DNA of 64,000 bases, from assembly GCF_002994445.1 (NCBI RefSeq), contig NZ_MRZJ01000010.1:1-64000 (forward strand). Reading direction: 5' to 3'. Source of the DNA: Staphylococcus simulans. GTDB lineage: Bacteria; Bacillota; Bacilli; Staphylococcales; Staphylococcaceae. The notes under the pieces are model-generated. The model did no database searches and was not told where the DNA came from. It was given only the letters and a program-made list of their open reading frames with translations. Shown here piece after piece: positions 1 through 8,560 of this stretch; within the stretch, counting starts at the first letter, position 1, and each line of letters opens with the position of its first letter. The position numbers and the translations under genes are program-made.

Positions 1-1446
1 GAACCATCAAGTACCGTGAAGTTAACACTAGCAGATGGAACTACAAAGGAAGTTGTGACAGATGCACAAGGAAACTGGACAGCTGAATTTGATACACCAT
101 TCGCATATCAAGCGCCAATTAAAGCAGTGTCAACGGATAAAGCTGGTAATGCATCACAAGAAACGACGCAAGTAGTTGAAGATACAATGGCGCCGCAAGC
201 ACCTGTAGTAAATGAAGTTAAAGCAACAGATTCAAGTGTGAGTGGTACATCTGAAGCTAATGCACTTGTAACAGTAGTGTTAGCGGATGGAAAACGTTTT
301 GAGACGCGTGCAGATGCTGAAGGCAAATGGACAGTTGCCTTAACACAAGATATTACTTTAAAAGGTAATGAAGTGATTACTGTAACTGCTAAAGACAGTG
401 CAGATAATCAATCGGCTGCATCTGAAAGTAAAGTCGTGCCTGTAGAAGTAAAAACTGAGGAGCCGGCAGGACAACCTAACACCCCCTCTGAAACAGAAGT
501 ACCTCAAGACGAAACAGACGAAGTTGCTTCTGAGACACCGGACACAACAGAGACAGCACAACCTGAAGAGAATACAGATAGTGAGAGCTCAGAAGAACAA
601 CCTGTTGAAACAGCGCCAGTTGATCAGAACGAGACACCAGAGAGTGACAATAGCGCATCCAACGATGAAGAGAGTACATGTGATCCAACGCCTGCGCCAG
701 ACAGCGAAACATCGGATAATACTGGTGAAAAAGCACCAGATACGCCGGTAGACAGTAATCAAGATTCAACGCCAGCAACAGAACCAGCGGGCACAAATAC
801 AGAAGTGAGTGTTGAGAATGAAGTATGCGAAGTACCTTCAGAGGAGTCTGAAGCGGGTGTTGAAGATGCATCAACAGAAGCGGATAATACGACAACTGAA
901 CAACCTGCAGTAGAAGAACCGGCTGCATCAGAGTCTCCAGTTGATGTTACTGAAGAAACTTCTGTTGCAACTGATAACAAAGTTCAAGAAGATATTGTTA
1001 ATGAAAATGAAGTTGCAGAAAATGAAACAGTACAACCAGATTCAAATCATCAACAAGCACAAGAAGCAGAACAATCGAAAGTATCTGAAATGGTTGAAGC
1101 GGTTGAAACAAAATCAGCACCTTCAAGCAGCACTTCATCACCTGTAACAGATGAAAATAAGGGTTCTGATCAAACAGAAAGTCATTCATCTGTCGCAAAA
1201 AGTGAAACTGTATCAGAAACTCCAAAAGGTAGCGTTTCACATGTAACAAAAGAAAAAATCGACCAACAACAAACTGTTCAAGGTCAAAAGGTTCAGGACA
1301 AACAACAAACTAAGAACCAAGATAAAGTTATACCATCAACTGGACAACAAGAGCAATCTTCTTCATCAATCGGTTGGATAGCATCACTATTCGGTGCTGC
1401 ACTAATCGGAAGATTTGCTAGAAAGAAAGCAAAAGAAGATAAATAA
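1..1446 (+). CDS. C-terminal part of a sortase-anchored surface protein with Ig-like repeats (partial at left edge)
   Basis: The frame is open at base 1, so this is only the last ~480 residues; the GTG at 16 is not a start. The first ~140 residues hold about one and a half bacterial Ig-like repeats of the Bap/SasC kind, with recurring 'LADG..(x)..A(E/Q)GKW' and 'KDSADNQS' segments. A ~290-residue stalk rich in Glu, Ser, Thr and Pro follows. The end is a cell-wall sorting signal: IPSTG, a short hydrophobic stretch (IGWIASLFGAALIG) and a basic tail (RFARKKAKEDK). IPSTG departs from LPXTG at its first residue. Two cysteines sit in the stalk (STCDP and NEVCEV), unusual for such proteins. It probably acts in adhesion or biofilm; the exact family cannot be told without the N-terminus. 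Confidence 0.85.
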   Translation, partial: EPSSTVKLTLADGTTKEVVTDAQGNWTAEFDTPFAYQAPIKAVSTDKAGNASQETTQVVEDTMAPQAPVVNEVKATDSSVSGTSEANALVTVVLADGKRFETRADAEGKWTVALTQDITLKGNEVITVTAKDSADNQSAASESKVVPVEVKTEEPAGQPNTPSETEVPQDETDEVASETPDTTETAQPEENTDSESSEEQPVETAPVDQNETPESDNSASNDEESTCDPTPAPDSETSDNTGEKAPDTPVDSNQDSTPATEPAGTNTEVSVENEVCEVPSEESEAGVEDASTEADNTTTEQPAVEEPAASESPVDVTEETSVATDNKVQEDIVNENEVAENETVQPDSNHQQAQEAEQSKVSEMVEAVETKSAPSSSTSSPVTDENKGSDQTESHSSVAKSETVSETPKGSVSHVTKEKIDQQQTVQGQKVQDKQQTKNQDKVIPSTGQQEQSSSSIGWIASLFGAALIGRFARKKAKEDK

Positions 1447-1465
1447 GACTGCGGTCAGTCTAAAA

Positions 1466-1515
1466 TAAAAATGCCATGGCTTAGGAAATATATTCCCAGC
1501 CATGGCATTTCTTTA
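1466..1515. terminator. bidirectional terminator between surface protein gene and argF
   Basis: A perfect 13-bp inverted repeat (AAATGCCATGGCT / AGCCATGGCATTT) is flanked by A-rich and T-rich tracts. It can end transcription of both convergent genes. Confidence 0.8.
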
Positions 1516-1529
1516 TATATGAGGTTAGA

Positions 1530-2534
1530 TTATCCAATATCTCCTAGAGTTGCGACCATAACAGCTTTGATAGTGTGCATACGGTTTTCAGCTTCTTGGA
1601 ATACTACTGAGTGTTTGCCTTCGAAGACTTCATCAGTTACTTCCATTTCTTTTAAGCCGAATTTTTCGTAGATATCTTTACCGACTTTAGTGTCAGTGTT
1701 ATGGAATGATGGTAAGCAGTGTTCAAAGATAACATGCGGGTTGCCAGTTTTTTCGATCATTGCTTGGTCCACTTGATATGGTTTTAATAATTTAATACGT
1801 TCTTCCCAAACTTCATCAGGTTCACCCATAGATACCCAAACGTCTGTGTAAAGAACGTCTGATCCTTTAACACCTTCGTCAACGTTGTCAGTTACTAAGA
1901 TTTCGCCGCCGTTTTCTTTAGCGATATCTTTACAACGGTTTAATAATTCGTCAGTTGGGTTTAATTCTTTTGGACAAACTAAGTTGAATTTCATACCCAT
2001 GATCGCTGCACCTTGCATTAATGCGTTCGCAACGTTGTTGCGTCCGTCACCAACGTAAGTGAAGTTGATTTCATGGTAAGGTTTTTTCAATACTTCTTTA
2101 GCTGTTAAGAAGTCAGCTAATACTTGAGTAGGGTGATCTTCGTCTGTAAGACCGTTCCATACTGGAACACCTGATTCTTTTGCAAGTACTTCAACAGTAC
2201 GTTGAGAGAATCCGCGGTATTCGATGCCGTCATACATGCCGCCTAAAACGCGTGCTGTATCTGCTGCTGTTTCTTTTTTGCCCATTTGAGAACCAGTTGG
2301 TCCTAAGTAAGTAGTACTTGCACCTTGGTCTGCTGCTGCAACTTCAAATGCGCAACGCGTACGAGTTGAGTCTTTTTCAAAAATTAATGCAATGTTTTTA
2401 CCTTTTAAAGTTTGTTGTTCAATTCCAGCGTATTTAGCTCTTTTTAAATCTTCAGATAGGTTCAATAAGAACTCCATCTCTTTGTTTGAAAAATCTAATA
2501 GTGTTAGGAAATGTCTGTTTCTTAAGTTTTGCAT
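1530..2534 (-). CDS. argF: ornithine carbamoyltransferase
   Basis: Transfers the carbamoyl group from carbamoyl phosphate to ornithine, giving citrulline; cytoplasmic, arginine pathway. The 334-residue length is typical. The carbamoyl-phosphate motif STRTR is at residues 56-60, HPTQ at 134-137, and the ornithine-site HCLP motif lies in the last quarter (FEHCLPSFH). The frame is open further upstream, but the ATG at 2534 is preceded by AGAGGAG and gives the family N-terminus [15 protein letters not shown]. The gene stands alone; no arcA, arcC or arcD is next to it. The sequence resembles staphylococcal ArgF, although catabolic ArcB enzymes are close relatives, so the direction in vivo is an inference. 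Confidence 0.93.
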   Translation of the reverse strand: MQNLRNRHFLTLLDFSNKEMEFLLNLSEDLKRAKYAGIEQQTLKGKNIALIFEKDSTRTRCAFEVAAADQGASTTYLGPTGSQMGKKETAADTARVLGGMYDGIEYRGFSQRTVEVLAKESGVPVWNGLTDEDHPTQVLADFLTAKEVLKKPYHEINFTYVGDGRNNVANALMQGAAIMGMKFNLVCPKELNPTDELLNRCKDIAKENGGEILVTDNVDEGVKGSDVLYTDVWVSMGEPDEVWEERIKLLKPYQVDQAMIEKTGNPHVIFEHCLPSFHNTDTKVGKDIYEKFGLKEMEVTDEVFEGKHSVVFQEAENRMHTIKAVMVATLGDIG

Positions 2535-2574
2535 TATTACTACAACTCCTCTTTTAGTGATAATTTTCACCTTA

Positions 2575-2603
2575 ATTATAAGCGTTTTCATTTTAAAAAC
2601 CAA
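2575..2603 (-). promoter_or_regulatory. argF promoter
   Basis: On the minus strand TTGGTT (2598-2603), a 17-bp spacer and a perfect TATAAT (2575-2580) lie about 40 bases before the argF start codon. Confidence 0.65.
2577..2591 (-). promoter_or_regulatory. candidate CcpA (cre) site over the argF -10 box
   Basis: ATGAAAACGCTTATA on the minus strand matches the cre consensus WTGNAANCGNWNNCW with one mismatch. It overlaps the -10 hexamer, as expected for catabolite repression. Confidence 0.45.
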
Positions 2604-2935
2604 TGTAAAACACAACGATTTTCAAAATTTCACAATTTCTTAACTGTTTTTAAATAAATATACTTTTGTAATATTTAGTTGTAAGTGTCACATTAGTTCC
2701 ATACCCACATACGAAAATATAAGCAAGGTGCTATGGTTTTGTTTTATTATACACTACAACGAATAAAAATGCATAATTATTTATAAAAACCTTTTTAGCT
2801 TTTCGAAGAAAAGCAGCCTTTTAAGGAGAAAAAAAGAAAATGTTGAATTGTTATAAAGTGTAAATAGAATCTTATAATGATTGAAGAAATAGTATATTAT
2901 AGATAGTAATAAACATCAGAGAAGAGGTGTACAAG
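2604..2935. other. intergenic region between divergent argF and nuclease genes
   Basis: About 330 AT-rich bases with no plausible gene. A TATAAT at 2876-2881 with a weak TTGTTA 19 bases upstream may serve the nuclease gene. A short GCTTTTC/GAAAAGC hairpin lies near 2800. Nothing else is recognised. Confidence 0.4.
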
Positions 2936-3946
2936 ATGTTAGAAATACTGGGAGTATTGTGTTTTATTATTTTCATCATTTACATAGTTATGTTTATCGT
3001 TTTATGGGCAAAGCGAAAGCCTAAAAAAACAGCAGGATTGATTGCGCTTGGTGCTTTTGTTTTAAGTATGATTATGATTGGTTTATCAGAACCAGAAACT
3101 GAACAAAAACAATCAGAACATCATACAGCTGAAGTCGCAAAAGATAATAAGCCAGATCAACAACAAGATAATGATGCTGCTAAGCAGGAAAAGAAAGAAA
3201 AACCTAAAGCAGCTGCACCTAAGAAAGAAGAAACTTCAGAATCTGATAAAGAAAAAGAAACATCAGACTCGCAACAAGAATCAAAAGCACAACCCAGTGC
3301 AAATGGATTAGTGAAAGAAGAGGCAACTTATTCACGTGCAGTCGATGGTGATACGGTAAGACTGATGTATCAAGGGAAAGAATCAGTATTCAGATTGTTA
3401 TTGATTGATACACCGGAAACAAAGCATCCTAAAAAAGGTGTGGAGCCTTACGGCAAAGAAGCATCAGCCTATACCAAAAACATGCTTGAAAATGCTTCAA
3501 AGATTGAAGTTGAATTTGATAAGGGCGGCAAGACAGATAAATACGGAAGATATTTAGCCTATGTTTATGCGGATGGTGTAATGGTCAATGATGCATTAGT
3601 GAGACGAGGTTTAGCTAAAGTGGCCTATATTTATCCGCCAAGTATTACTTATCTGGATCAGTTAAAAGAAAGCCAGCGTCTAGCGCAGCAAGAACATTTG
3701 AATATTTGGAGTAATGGGGTTCCTGATAGCGAAGCTGCACAAAATAGTGTGCCGTCAGACTCCCAAGCTGCAGCAACTCCTTCGCAGGTTGAGTCGACTG
3801 AATCTCAAAGCGGAACTGCCTCAAAATATTATGCAAACTGCACTGCATTAAGGGTAGATTACCCAAACGGTGTTCCTAAAGGTCATCCTGCATATCAAGA
3901 TAAGATGGATAGAGATAAAGATGGTATGGCATGTGAAGTCAATTAG
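2936..3946 (+). CDS. membrane-tethered thermonuclease-like protein with Excalibur domain
   Basis: Predicted to cut nucleic acids at the cell surface. The N-terminus has two hydrophobic segments (about residues 4-25 and 36-50), then a Lys/Gln/Glu-rich linker to about residue 120. The staphylococcal nuclease domain shows the active-site set: Asp in VDGDTVR, Arg in FRLLLID with Glu in DTPE, and Arg in KYGRYLAY. The C-terminus is an Excalibur calcium-binding domain (YYANCTALR ... [10 protein letters not shown]). ATG at 2936 is chosen over the in-frame GTG at 2927 because GAAGAGG at 2921-2927 lies 8 bases before it. At 336 residues it is longer than secreted Nuc, and it is anchored rather than released, closer to Nuc2/YncB-type enzymes with an added domain. 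Confidence 0.85.
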   Translation: MLEILGVLCFIIFIIYIVMFIVLWAKRKPKKTAGLIALGAFVLSMIMIGLSEPETEQKQSEHHTAEVAKDNKPDQQQDNDAAKQEKKEKPKAAAPKKEETSESDKEKETSDSQQESKAQPSANGLVKEEATYSRAVDGDTVRLMYQGKESVFRLLLIDTPETKHPKKGVEPYGKEASAYTKNMLENASKIEVEFDKGGKTDKYGRYLAYVYADGVMVNDALVRRGLAKVAYIYPPSITYLDQLKESQRLAQQEHLNIWSNGVPDSEAAQNSVPSDSQAAATPSQVESTESQSGTASKYYANCTALRVDYPNGVPKGHPAYQDKMDRDKDGMACEVN

Positions 3947-3994
3947 CGGGTAAATGAAAATCGTAAGTCAACAAAATTCACGTGATAAAAATGA

Positions 3995-4023
3995 TTGTAA
4001 AAAGTAAATGGCTATGCTATAAT
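3995..4023 (+). promoter_or_regulatory. rpsF operon promoter
   Basis: TTGTAA (3995-4000), a 17-bp spacer and TATAAT (4018-4023) preceded by an extended -10 TGC. Confidence 0.75.
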
Positions 4024-4054
4024 TCTTGATTGTGAGTAATGAAAATTATTCCTT

Positions 4055-4077
4055 GCTTACTCCAATTGAGGGTAAGC
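4055..4077 (+). ncRNA. candidate S6:S18 ribosomal protein leader element
   Basis: In the rpsF 5' UTR a GCTTAC/GTAAGC stem closes an 11-base loop and is followed by CCG-containing sequence. S6:S18 leaders that feed back on rpsF operons sit in this position. The assignment rests on place and simple pairing, not on a covariance search. Confidence 0.4.
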
Positions 4078-4108
4078 CGTATAGTCCACGAGGAGGTGCA
4101 AATAAAAA

Positions 4109-4405
4109 ATGAGAACATATGAAATTATGTACGTTGTTCGTCCGAACATTGAAGACGAAGCGAGAAAAGCATTAGTTGAACGTTTCAACGGTATTTTAAA
4201 TCAAGACGGTGCTGAAATCATTGAAGAAAAAGATTGGGGCAAACGTCGCCTTGCTTACGAAATCGAAGATTTCAAAGAAGGTTTCTACAACCTTGTACGT
4301 ATCAACACTGAAAACAGTGAAGCTACAGATGAATTCCAACGTTTAGCAAAAATCAATGACGATATCATTCGTTACATTGTTATCCGCGAAGACGAAGATA
4401 AGTAA
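4109..4405 (+). CDS. rpsF: 30S ribosomal protein S6
   Basis: A 98-residue small-subunit protein that pairs with S18 on the 16S rRNA platform. The N-terminus [13 protein letters not shown] and the [10 protein letters not shown] segment are diagnostic of S6, and the length is normal for staphylococci. AGGAGG stands 9-10 bases before the ATG. It is the first gene of the conserved rpsF-ssb-rpsR operon, with only 21 bases to ssb. The chain ends in the usual acidic tail (REDEDK). Confidence 0.97.
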   Translation: MRTYEIMYVVRPNIEDEARKALVERFNGILNQDGAEIIEEKDWGKRRLAYEIEDFKEGFYNLVRINTENSEATDEFQRLAKINDDIIRYIVIREDEDK

Positions 4406-4426
4406 AAACAGAATGGGGGCGTTTAA

Positions 4427-4945
4427 ATGCTTAACAGAGTTGTATTAGTAGGCCGTTTAACAAAGGATCCTGAATACAGAACGACACCCTCAGGCGTAAG
4501 TGTAGCGACTTTTACTTTAGCGGTTAATCGTACGTTTACGAATGCGCAAGGGGAACGCGAAGCAGACTTTATTAACTGTGTTGTTTTTAGAAAACAAGCA
4601 GAAAACGTAAGCAATTACTTGTTTAAAGGCAGTCTTGCAGGCGTTGATGGTCGCTTACAATCACGCAGTTATGAAAACCAAGAAGGACGCCGTATCTTTG
4701 TTACTGAAGTTGTATGTGACAGTGTTCAATTCCTTGAACCTAAATCACAAAACCAACGTCATGGCCAACAATCTGGCGGTAACAACCAATTCCAGAATTA
4801 CGGTCAAAACTATGGTGGTCAACAACAAGGACAAAATACGTCATCTTATCAAAACAATAATTCATCAAATGCTGGACAATCAGATAATCCATTTGCAAAT
4901 GCAAACGGACCTATTGATATCAGTGATGATGATTTACCATTCTAA
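4427..4945 (+). CDS. ssb: single-stranded DNA-binding protein
   Basis: Coats single-stranded DNA in replication, repair and recombination as a homotetramer. The OB-fold domain spans about residues 1-110 (start [20 protein letters not shown]...[16 protein letters not shown]). A flexible Gln/Asn-rich linker and the acidic partner-binding tail DISDDDLPF follow. The 172-residue length is normal. It lies between rpsF and rpsR, which couples its expression to ribosomal protein synthesis. Confidence 0.97.
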   Translation: MLNRVVLVGRLTKDPEYRTTPSGVSVATFTLAVNRTFTNAQGEREADFINCVVFRKQAENVSNYLFKGSLAGVDGRLQSRSYENQEGRRIFVTEVVCDSVQFLEPKSQNQRHGQQSGGNNQFQNYGQNYGGQQQGQNTSSYQNNNSSNAGQSDNPFANANGPIDISDDDLPF

Positions 4946-4998
4946 TACGTCAAATGAACGTAGAATCTGAAAATATCGATTAAAGGAGGCAGTTAACC

Positions 4999-5241
4999 AT
5001 GGCAGGTGGACCAAGAAGAGGCGGACGTCGTCGTAAAAAAGTTTGTTACTTCACAGCAAACGGAATTACACACATCGACTATAAAGATACTGACTTATTA
5101 AAACGTTTTATCTCAGAACGCGGTAAAATTTTACCACGTCGTGTAACTGGCACTTCAGCTAAATATCAACGTATGTTGACTACAGCTATCAAACGTGCTC
5201 GTCATATGGCATTATTACCATATGTAAAAGACGAAAACTAA
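4999..5241 (+). CDS. rpsR: 30S ribosomal protein S18
   Basis: An 80-residue basic protein that partners S6. The signature [21 protein letters not shown] and the SAKYQRML segment are present. It is preceded by AAAGGAGG and is the last gene of the operon, followed at once by a strong terminator. Confidence 0.97.
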   Translation: MAGGPRRGGRRRKKVCYFTANGITHIDYKDTDLLKRFISERGKILPRRVTGTSAKYQRMLTTAIKRARHMALLPYVKDEN

Positions 5242-5258
5242 GATCAGTTTTAATGATA

Positions 5259-5292
5259 AACCCCGTAGGCATAGGCTTACGGGGCTTTTTTG
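5259..5292 (+). terminator. terminator of rpsF-ssb-rpsR
   Basis: AAACCCCGTA(GGCATAGGC)TTACGGGGCTTTTTT: a GC-rich stem followed by six or more T. Confidence 0.9.
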
Positions 5293-5340
5293 TGTCTGAA
5301 ATACTGAAAAAAGGGCAAAAAAGGGTAATTTCAAAAGATA

Positions 5341-5372
5341 CAAAAAAATACGTCCGAATCATCGGACGTATA
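5341..5372 (-). terminator. terminator of the PSM-like peptide gene
   Basis: On the minus strand a perfect 10-bp stem (ATACGTCCGA / TCGGACGTAT, 4-base loop) is followed by a run of T. It ends the short transcript that carries the peptide at 5402-5479. Confidence 0.85.
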
Positions 5373-5401
5373 TGCAGCCAATTTTAATGTTTTTAATTGA
5401 A

Positions 5402-5479
5402 TTATTTTTTAGGAGCGAAAGTGTCTACTAAATTCACGATTAACTTGATAATACCACCAATAATATCTGCGATCATCAT
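5402..5479 (-). CDS. phenol-soluble modulin / delta-lysin-like amphipathic peptide (25 aa)
   Basis: A short gene below usual length cut-offs. Translation gives MMIADIIGGIIK, then LIVN, then LVDTFAPKK: 25 residues with formyl-Met start, no signal peptide and no cysteine. Isoleucine and leucine repeat every 3-4 residues, giving one hydrophobic face, with Asp5, Lys12, Asp19 and a Lys-Lys end on the other (net about +1). This is the pattern of staphylococcal alpha-type PSMs; the LVDTF(A/T)xxK ending resembles LIDQFTxK of known peptides. AAAGGAGG lies 9 bases before the first ATG, and its own terminator follows. ACAGTTA motifs upstream resemble AgrA boxes. PSMs lyse cells, act as surfactants and shape biofilms. 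The function here is inferred from pattern and context. Confidence 0.8.
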   Translation of the reverse strand: MMIADIIGGIIKLIVNLVDTFAPKK

Positions 5480-5599
5480 GATAAGTAACCTCCTTTGTTT
5501 TATCTTGGTTCTATTCTAAATTAGATTTACATTTAATTGGACTAAATTTCTTAAGTCGTCATTTTGTGTCCTTATCTGTAAAATATGAAAGAGAAAATA

Positions 5600-5632
5600 A
5601 CAGTTACGTTCCCTAACTGTCAAAATAACTGT
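5600..5632 (-). promoter_or_regulatory. cluster of ACAGTTA motifs, candidate AgrA binding region
   Basis: Three copies of ACAGTTA (two read on the minus strand at 5614-5620 and 5626-5632, one on the plus strand at 5600-5606) stand 120-155 bases upstream of the PSM-like gene. AgrA binds ACAGTTAAG-like direct repeats before psm genes. Spacing here differs from the classical arrangement, so this is a candidate only. Confidence 0.35.
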
Positions 5633-5748
5633 GCGCATTAAGATTGTATACGGTGTTTAAGGGATATGGACGCGGGTAAACTTTCAGTAAATTGCACTCT
5701 GATAGACTGAATCAAAGAAAATGTCATTGGACAAAGGAGTTAATAACT

Positions 5749-6327
5749 ATGAGTGAAAAAAGCCAAAACTATTTTGATGAGTTAGACCAAAGCGGTACTG
5801 ATGAAAAGCATTTTGATTTGCATAAAGCAGACGAATTATTAGGAACATATAAGAAAAATAAAGACACGTGGAACAAAGAAGAGCGTATTAAAGAATTAGA
5901 AAAAATCGAAGATGAAATCAAAACACAGAAAATGTTAGTGAAAGATAGAGTGAAACCTGGAAACCAAGCGGAAAAAGAACGATTATCCGACCTTTCAGAA
6001 AAAGTAACAGATCAAGTATTCGGTATCTTTGAACATACTAATAGTTTTGACGAAGCTAAAAATTTCTTAGAATCTTATTACCAGCGAGGTAAAGTCGATA
6101 TTGCATATGGTCGTGCTTTTATCTTAGTATGTGAGGATTCATTGTTGGCACAAGCTAAAGAAGAATATGAAAACAATGAAGAGAACGAAAAATTAGTCGA
6201 CTTTATTTCAGAAAAGAACGTGGAATTAAGTAAAGAAATTATGTCAGATGATTATGTACACTTACTAGAAGTAGAACGTGAATTTTTTAAAGAACTAATG
6301 GAAATTAATAAAATCGATTTAATTTAG
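5749..6327 (+). CDS. conserved hypothetical cytoplasmic protein
   Basis: A 192-residue, strongly charged, mostly helical protein with no signal peptide or membrane segment. It is rich in Glu and Lys, with a likely coiled-coil stretch around residues 40-75 (KEERIKELEKIEDEI). The ATG at 5749 has AAAGGAG 9 bases upstream; the more distant in-frame ATG at 5692 has no ribosome site. The gene follows the rpsR locus, a position kept in other staphylococci. I do not recognise a function or catalytic motif. Confidence 0.8.
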   Translation: MSEKSQNYFDELDQSGTDEKHFDLHKADELLGTYKKNKDTWNKEERIKELEKIEDEIKTQKMLVKDRVKPGNQAEKERLSDLSEKVTDQVFGIFEHTNSFDEAKNFLESYYQRGKVDIAYGRAFILVCEDSLLAQAKEEYENNEENEKLVDFISEKNVELSKEIMSDDYVHLLEVEREFFKELMEINKIDLI

Positions 6328-6334
6328 CAGGAGA

Positions 6335-6367
6335 TGACCAAGTTGAAATGCAGCTTGGTCCTTTTTC
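6335..6367 (+). terminator. terminator after the hypothetical gene
   Basis: GACCAAG(TTGAAATGCA)CTTGGTC-type stem followed by CTTTTT. Confidence 0.8.
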
Positions 6368-6579
6368 ATGCAAAAAATAAAGGGGATATTCAATTGTGAA
6401 CAAGCCATGCAATAGAAATGTTAAAATTAGATAACAAATAAAGATTAAGCAACTAAAATTATATAAAATCATGTTATCATTACGTTAAATCTATTTGTCT
6501 GTAATAGAGTAGAGCTGAATTTTGATTGAATAAAGCATAATGGCAAATAACATTTGAGGATAATAGGAGTGAACACACC

Positions 6580-7167
6580 ATGAAGCTTTATTTAATACGG
6601 CATGGAGAATCAACAGCAAACTACGATAACAAACATGGCAAACGTTATTTTTGCGGACAATTAGATGTTACGCTGACTAAAAAGGGTGTTAAATCTGCGC
6701 AAGCTTTAAAAAAGTATTTTGAAAATATCACGATTGACCACATTTATATTTCTGATTTAATACGTACGGTCCAAACGTATGAAAATGGTTTTGACCACTC
6801 AATTCCTCATACTTTTTCTCCTTTATTGAGAGAACGTGCATTAGGCGAGTTTGAAGGCTATTCGCAAGAAATGCTTCAAAAGAATCCGAATTATCGACGT
6901 TATTTTGAAGATCCAAGATTCAGTGATTTCAGAAACAGCTTTACACAACATGCGCCAGGCGGAGAAAATTATACAGACGTTCTTGCGAGAATTGATGAAT
7001 TCTTCAAAGAAGTAATCGATAACAAAGACGAAGTCGTTGTAATTGTTGCACATCTCATCTGGATTCGCTGTTGTTTATATTATTTAGGTGTCATTAATGA
7101 AGATGAATTGTTCAGCAAAAAAGTTAAAAATTGTGATCCTGTATTAGTGGATACAGATAATATATAA
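6580..7167 (+). CDS. histidine phosphatase (phosphoglycerate mutase-like) family protein
   Basis: The 195-residue protein opens with MKLYLIRHGES, the RHG motif that carries the phosphorylated histidine of this superfamily. The second conserved segment, LLRERALGEFEG, supplies the acidic catalytic residue, and VVIVAHLIWIRCC holds the second histidine. Family members are phosphatases or mutases acting on small phospho-compounds; the substrate cannot be read from the sequence. It stands alone with its own terminator, and GGAGTG provides the ribosome site. Confidence 0.88.
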   Translation: MKLYLIRHGESTANYDNKHGKRYFCGQLDVTLTKKGVKSAQALKKYFENITIDHIYISDLIRTVQTYENGFDHSIPHTFSPLLRERALGEFEGYSQEMLQKNPNYRRYFEDPRFSDFRNSFTQHAPGGENYTDVLARIDEFFKEVIDNKDEVVVIVAHLIWIRCCLYYLGVINEDELFSKKVKNCDPVLVDTDNI

Positions 7168-7203
7168 AAAAGCCGCATCTATAATTAGATGCGGCTTTAA
7201 GGT
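7168..7203. terminator. bidirectional terminator
   Basis: AAAGCCGCATCTA / TAGATGCGGCTTT perfect stem with A- and T-rich flanks, between convergent genes. Confidence 0.85.
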
Positions 7204-7222
7204 GTAAGTCGCTTTATGCGGC

Positions 7223-8389
7223 TTATTTTAATTTGTCGATAGATTGTGTTAATAATTCTTCGAATAAATCAATGAATTTCAAGTAGACATCTTTTTCTAC
7301 ATACTCATCGATGCGGTGTGCTTGGCTTGTTTGTCCAGGGCCAAACATAATGAACGGGAAGTCTTCTCCTTTGTCGACTACTAAGTCAGCTGCGTCAGTC
7401 ACGCCTGGAGAAGCTTCTTTAGGAATATCATTGCCTAAATATTTTTTACCTAGTTCTTGTGCTAAGTCGATGACACTGTTTTCGCCGTTTGTGAAGACTG
7501 AAGGGCGAGACATATACGTATCCACATGCAAGTCGCTGTCTTTATAAGCCATTTTTACGTCTTTTGCGACTTGTTCAAACAAGTCTTGATAGCCTGCATT
7601 ATCAGCTTCCGGAATAGTACGAATGTTAAACTCTGTCACAGCGTAATCAGGAATAGAGTTGACTTGCGAACCACTGTTGAAGATAGTCGCATTGACGATA
7701 GGGTCGCCAAGTTGTTCGTTCGTAGACTTAATTGCGGCTTGTGCTTCATTAATACGGTGAACATAGTCGACTAATGGGTTCAATGCATTATAGCCTAAAT
7801 GCGGCATAGAACTATGCACAGATGAACCTTTTGAAGTGACACGAATGTCCATTGAACCTTTGTGTGCATAAATAATCTTATCTTGAGAAGGTTCTGCGAT
7901 GATTAAAGCATCTACATCTTTCATATAACCTTCTTTTTGGAAAGCTTTCGCACCGTCGCCTTCGATTTCTTCACCTACAGTTGCGAGTAGACGGATAGTA
8001 CCTTCTTTAGGCAAGCCTTGGTCGTGCAGCTCGATTAAGCTGATGACTAATGCGGCTAAGCCTGCTTTCATATCTGCCACACCACGGCCATGTAGATTGC
8101 CTTCATCATCTTCAGTAAGTTTAAACGGCGGTGTTTGCCAGTCTTCTGGATTACCTGGAGATACAACATCCATATGGCCTGAAACGCCGATTACTGGGCT
8201 GCCGTTGCCGATTTCCGCTACAAGATTTGCGCGTGTATCAGTTAATTTAATAATTTTTGAGTCGATATCATGTTTTTTCAATAAATCATGCAGATACTCT
8301 GCAACATCTAATTCATGATCATTTACGGATTCAATACCTACGATATCCGCTAAAATTTGGACACGTTCTTCTGATGTCAATTTGCCCAT
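7223..8389 (-). CDS. M20 family metallopeptidase, ArgE/DapE type
   Basis: A 388-residue zinc hydrolase of the acetylornithine deacetylase / succinyl-diaminopimelate desuccinylase family. Metal ligands lie in GVSGHMDVVSPG (His, Asp), GRGVADMKAGLA (Asp) and VGEEIEGDG (catalytic Glu and ligand Glu); the last ligand His is in QAHRIDEYV. A dimerisation domain sits in the middle. The start is the ATG at 8389, preceded by AAAGGGG; the longer in-frame reading lacks a ribosome site. Staphylococci use the acetyl route for lysine, so DapE is a similarity label; the true substrate may be an N-acyl amino acid or dipeptide. Confidence 0.85.
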   Translation of the reverse strand: MGKLTSEERVQILADIVGIESVNDHELDVAEYLHDLLKKHDIDSKIIKLTDTRANLVAEIGNGSPVIGVSGHMDVVSPGNPEDWQTPPFKLTEDDEGNLHGRGVADMKAGLAALVISLIELHDQGLPKEGTIRLLATVGEEIEGDGAKAFQKEGYMKDVDALIIAEPSQDKIIYAHKGSMDIRVTSKGSSVHSSMPHLGYNALNPLVDYVHRINEAQAAIKSTNEQLGDPIVNATIFNSGSQVNSIPDYAVTEFNIRTIPEADNAGYQDLFEQVAKDVKMAYKDSDLHVDTYMSRPSVFTNGENSVIDLAQELGKKYLGNDIPKEASPGVTDAADLVVDKGEDFPFIMFGPGQTSQAHRIDEYVEKDVYLKFIDLFEELLTQSIDKLK

Positions 8390-8560
8390 TCTAACAACCC
8401 CTTTATATTTTATTCTGTACATATTAATCGTAAAATACTAATTTTCAGTATTCAAACAATTCGCACTTTTGTGGATTAAAGTAAAAAAGAATAAAAAAGC
8501 GAAATTCAGGGAATAATAGTACCGTATATAGCAATCAATTGTAATGGAGGTAATGATTGA

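Noticed and set aside
476..980. Long minus-strand open frames opposite the surface protein stalk
   Set aside because: They mirror the repetitive Glu/Ser/Thr codons of the stalk, lack ribosome sites and give implausible low-complexity proteins.
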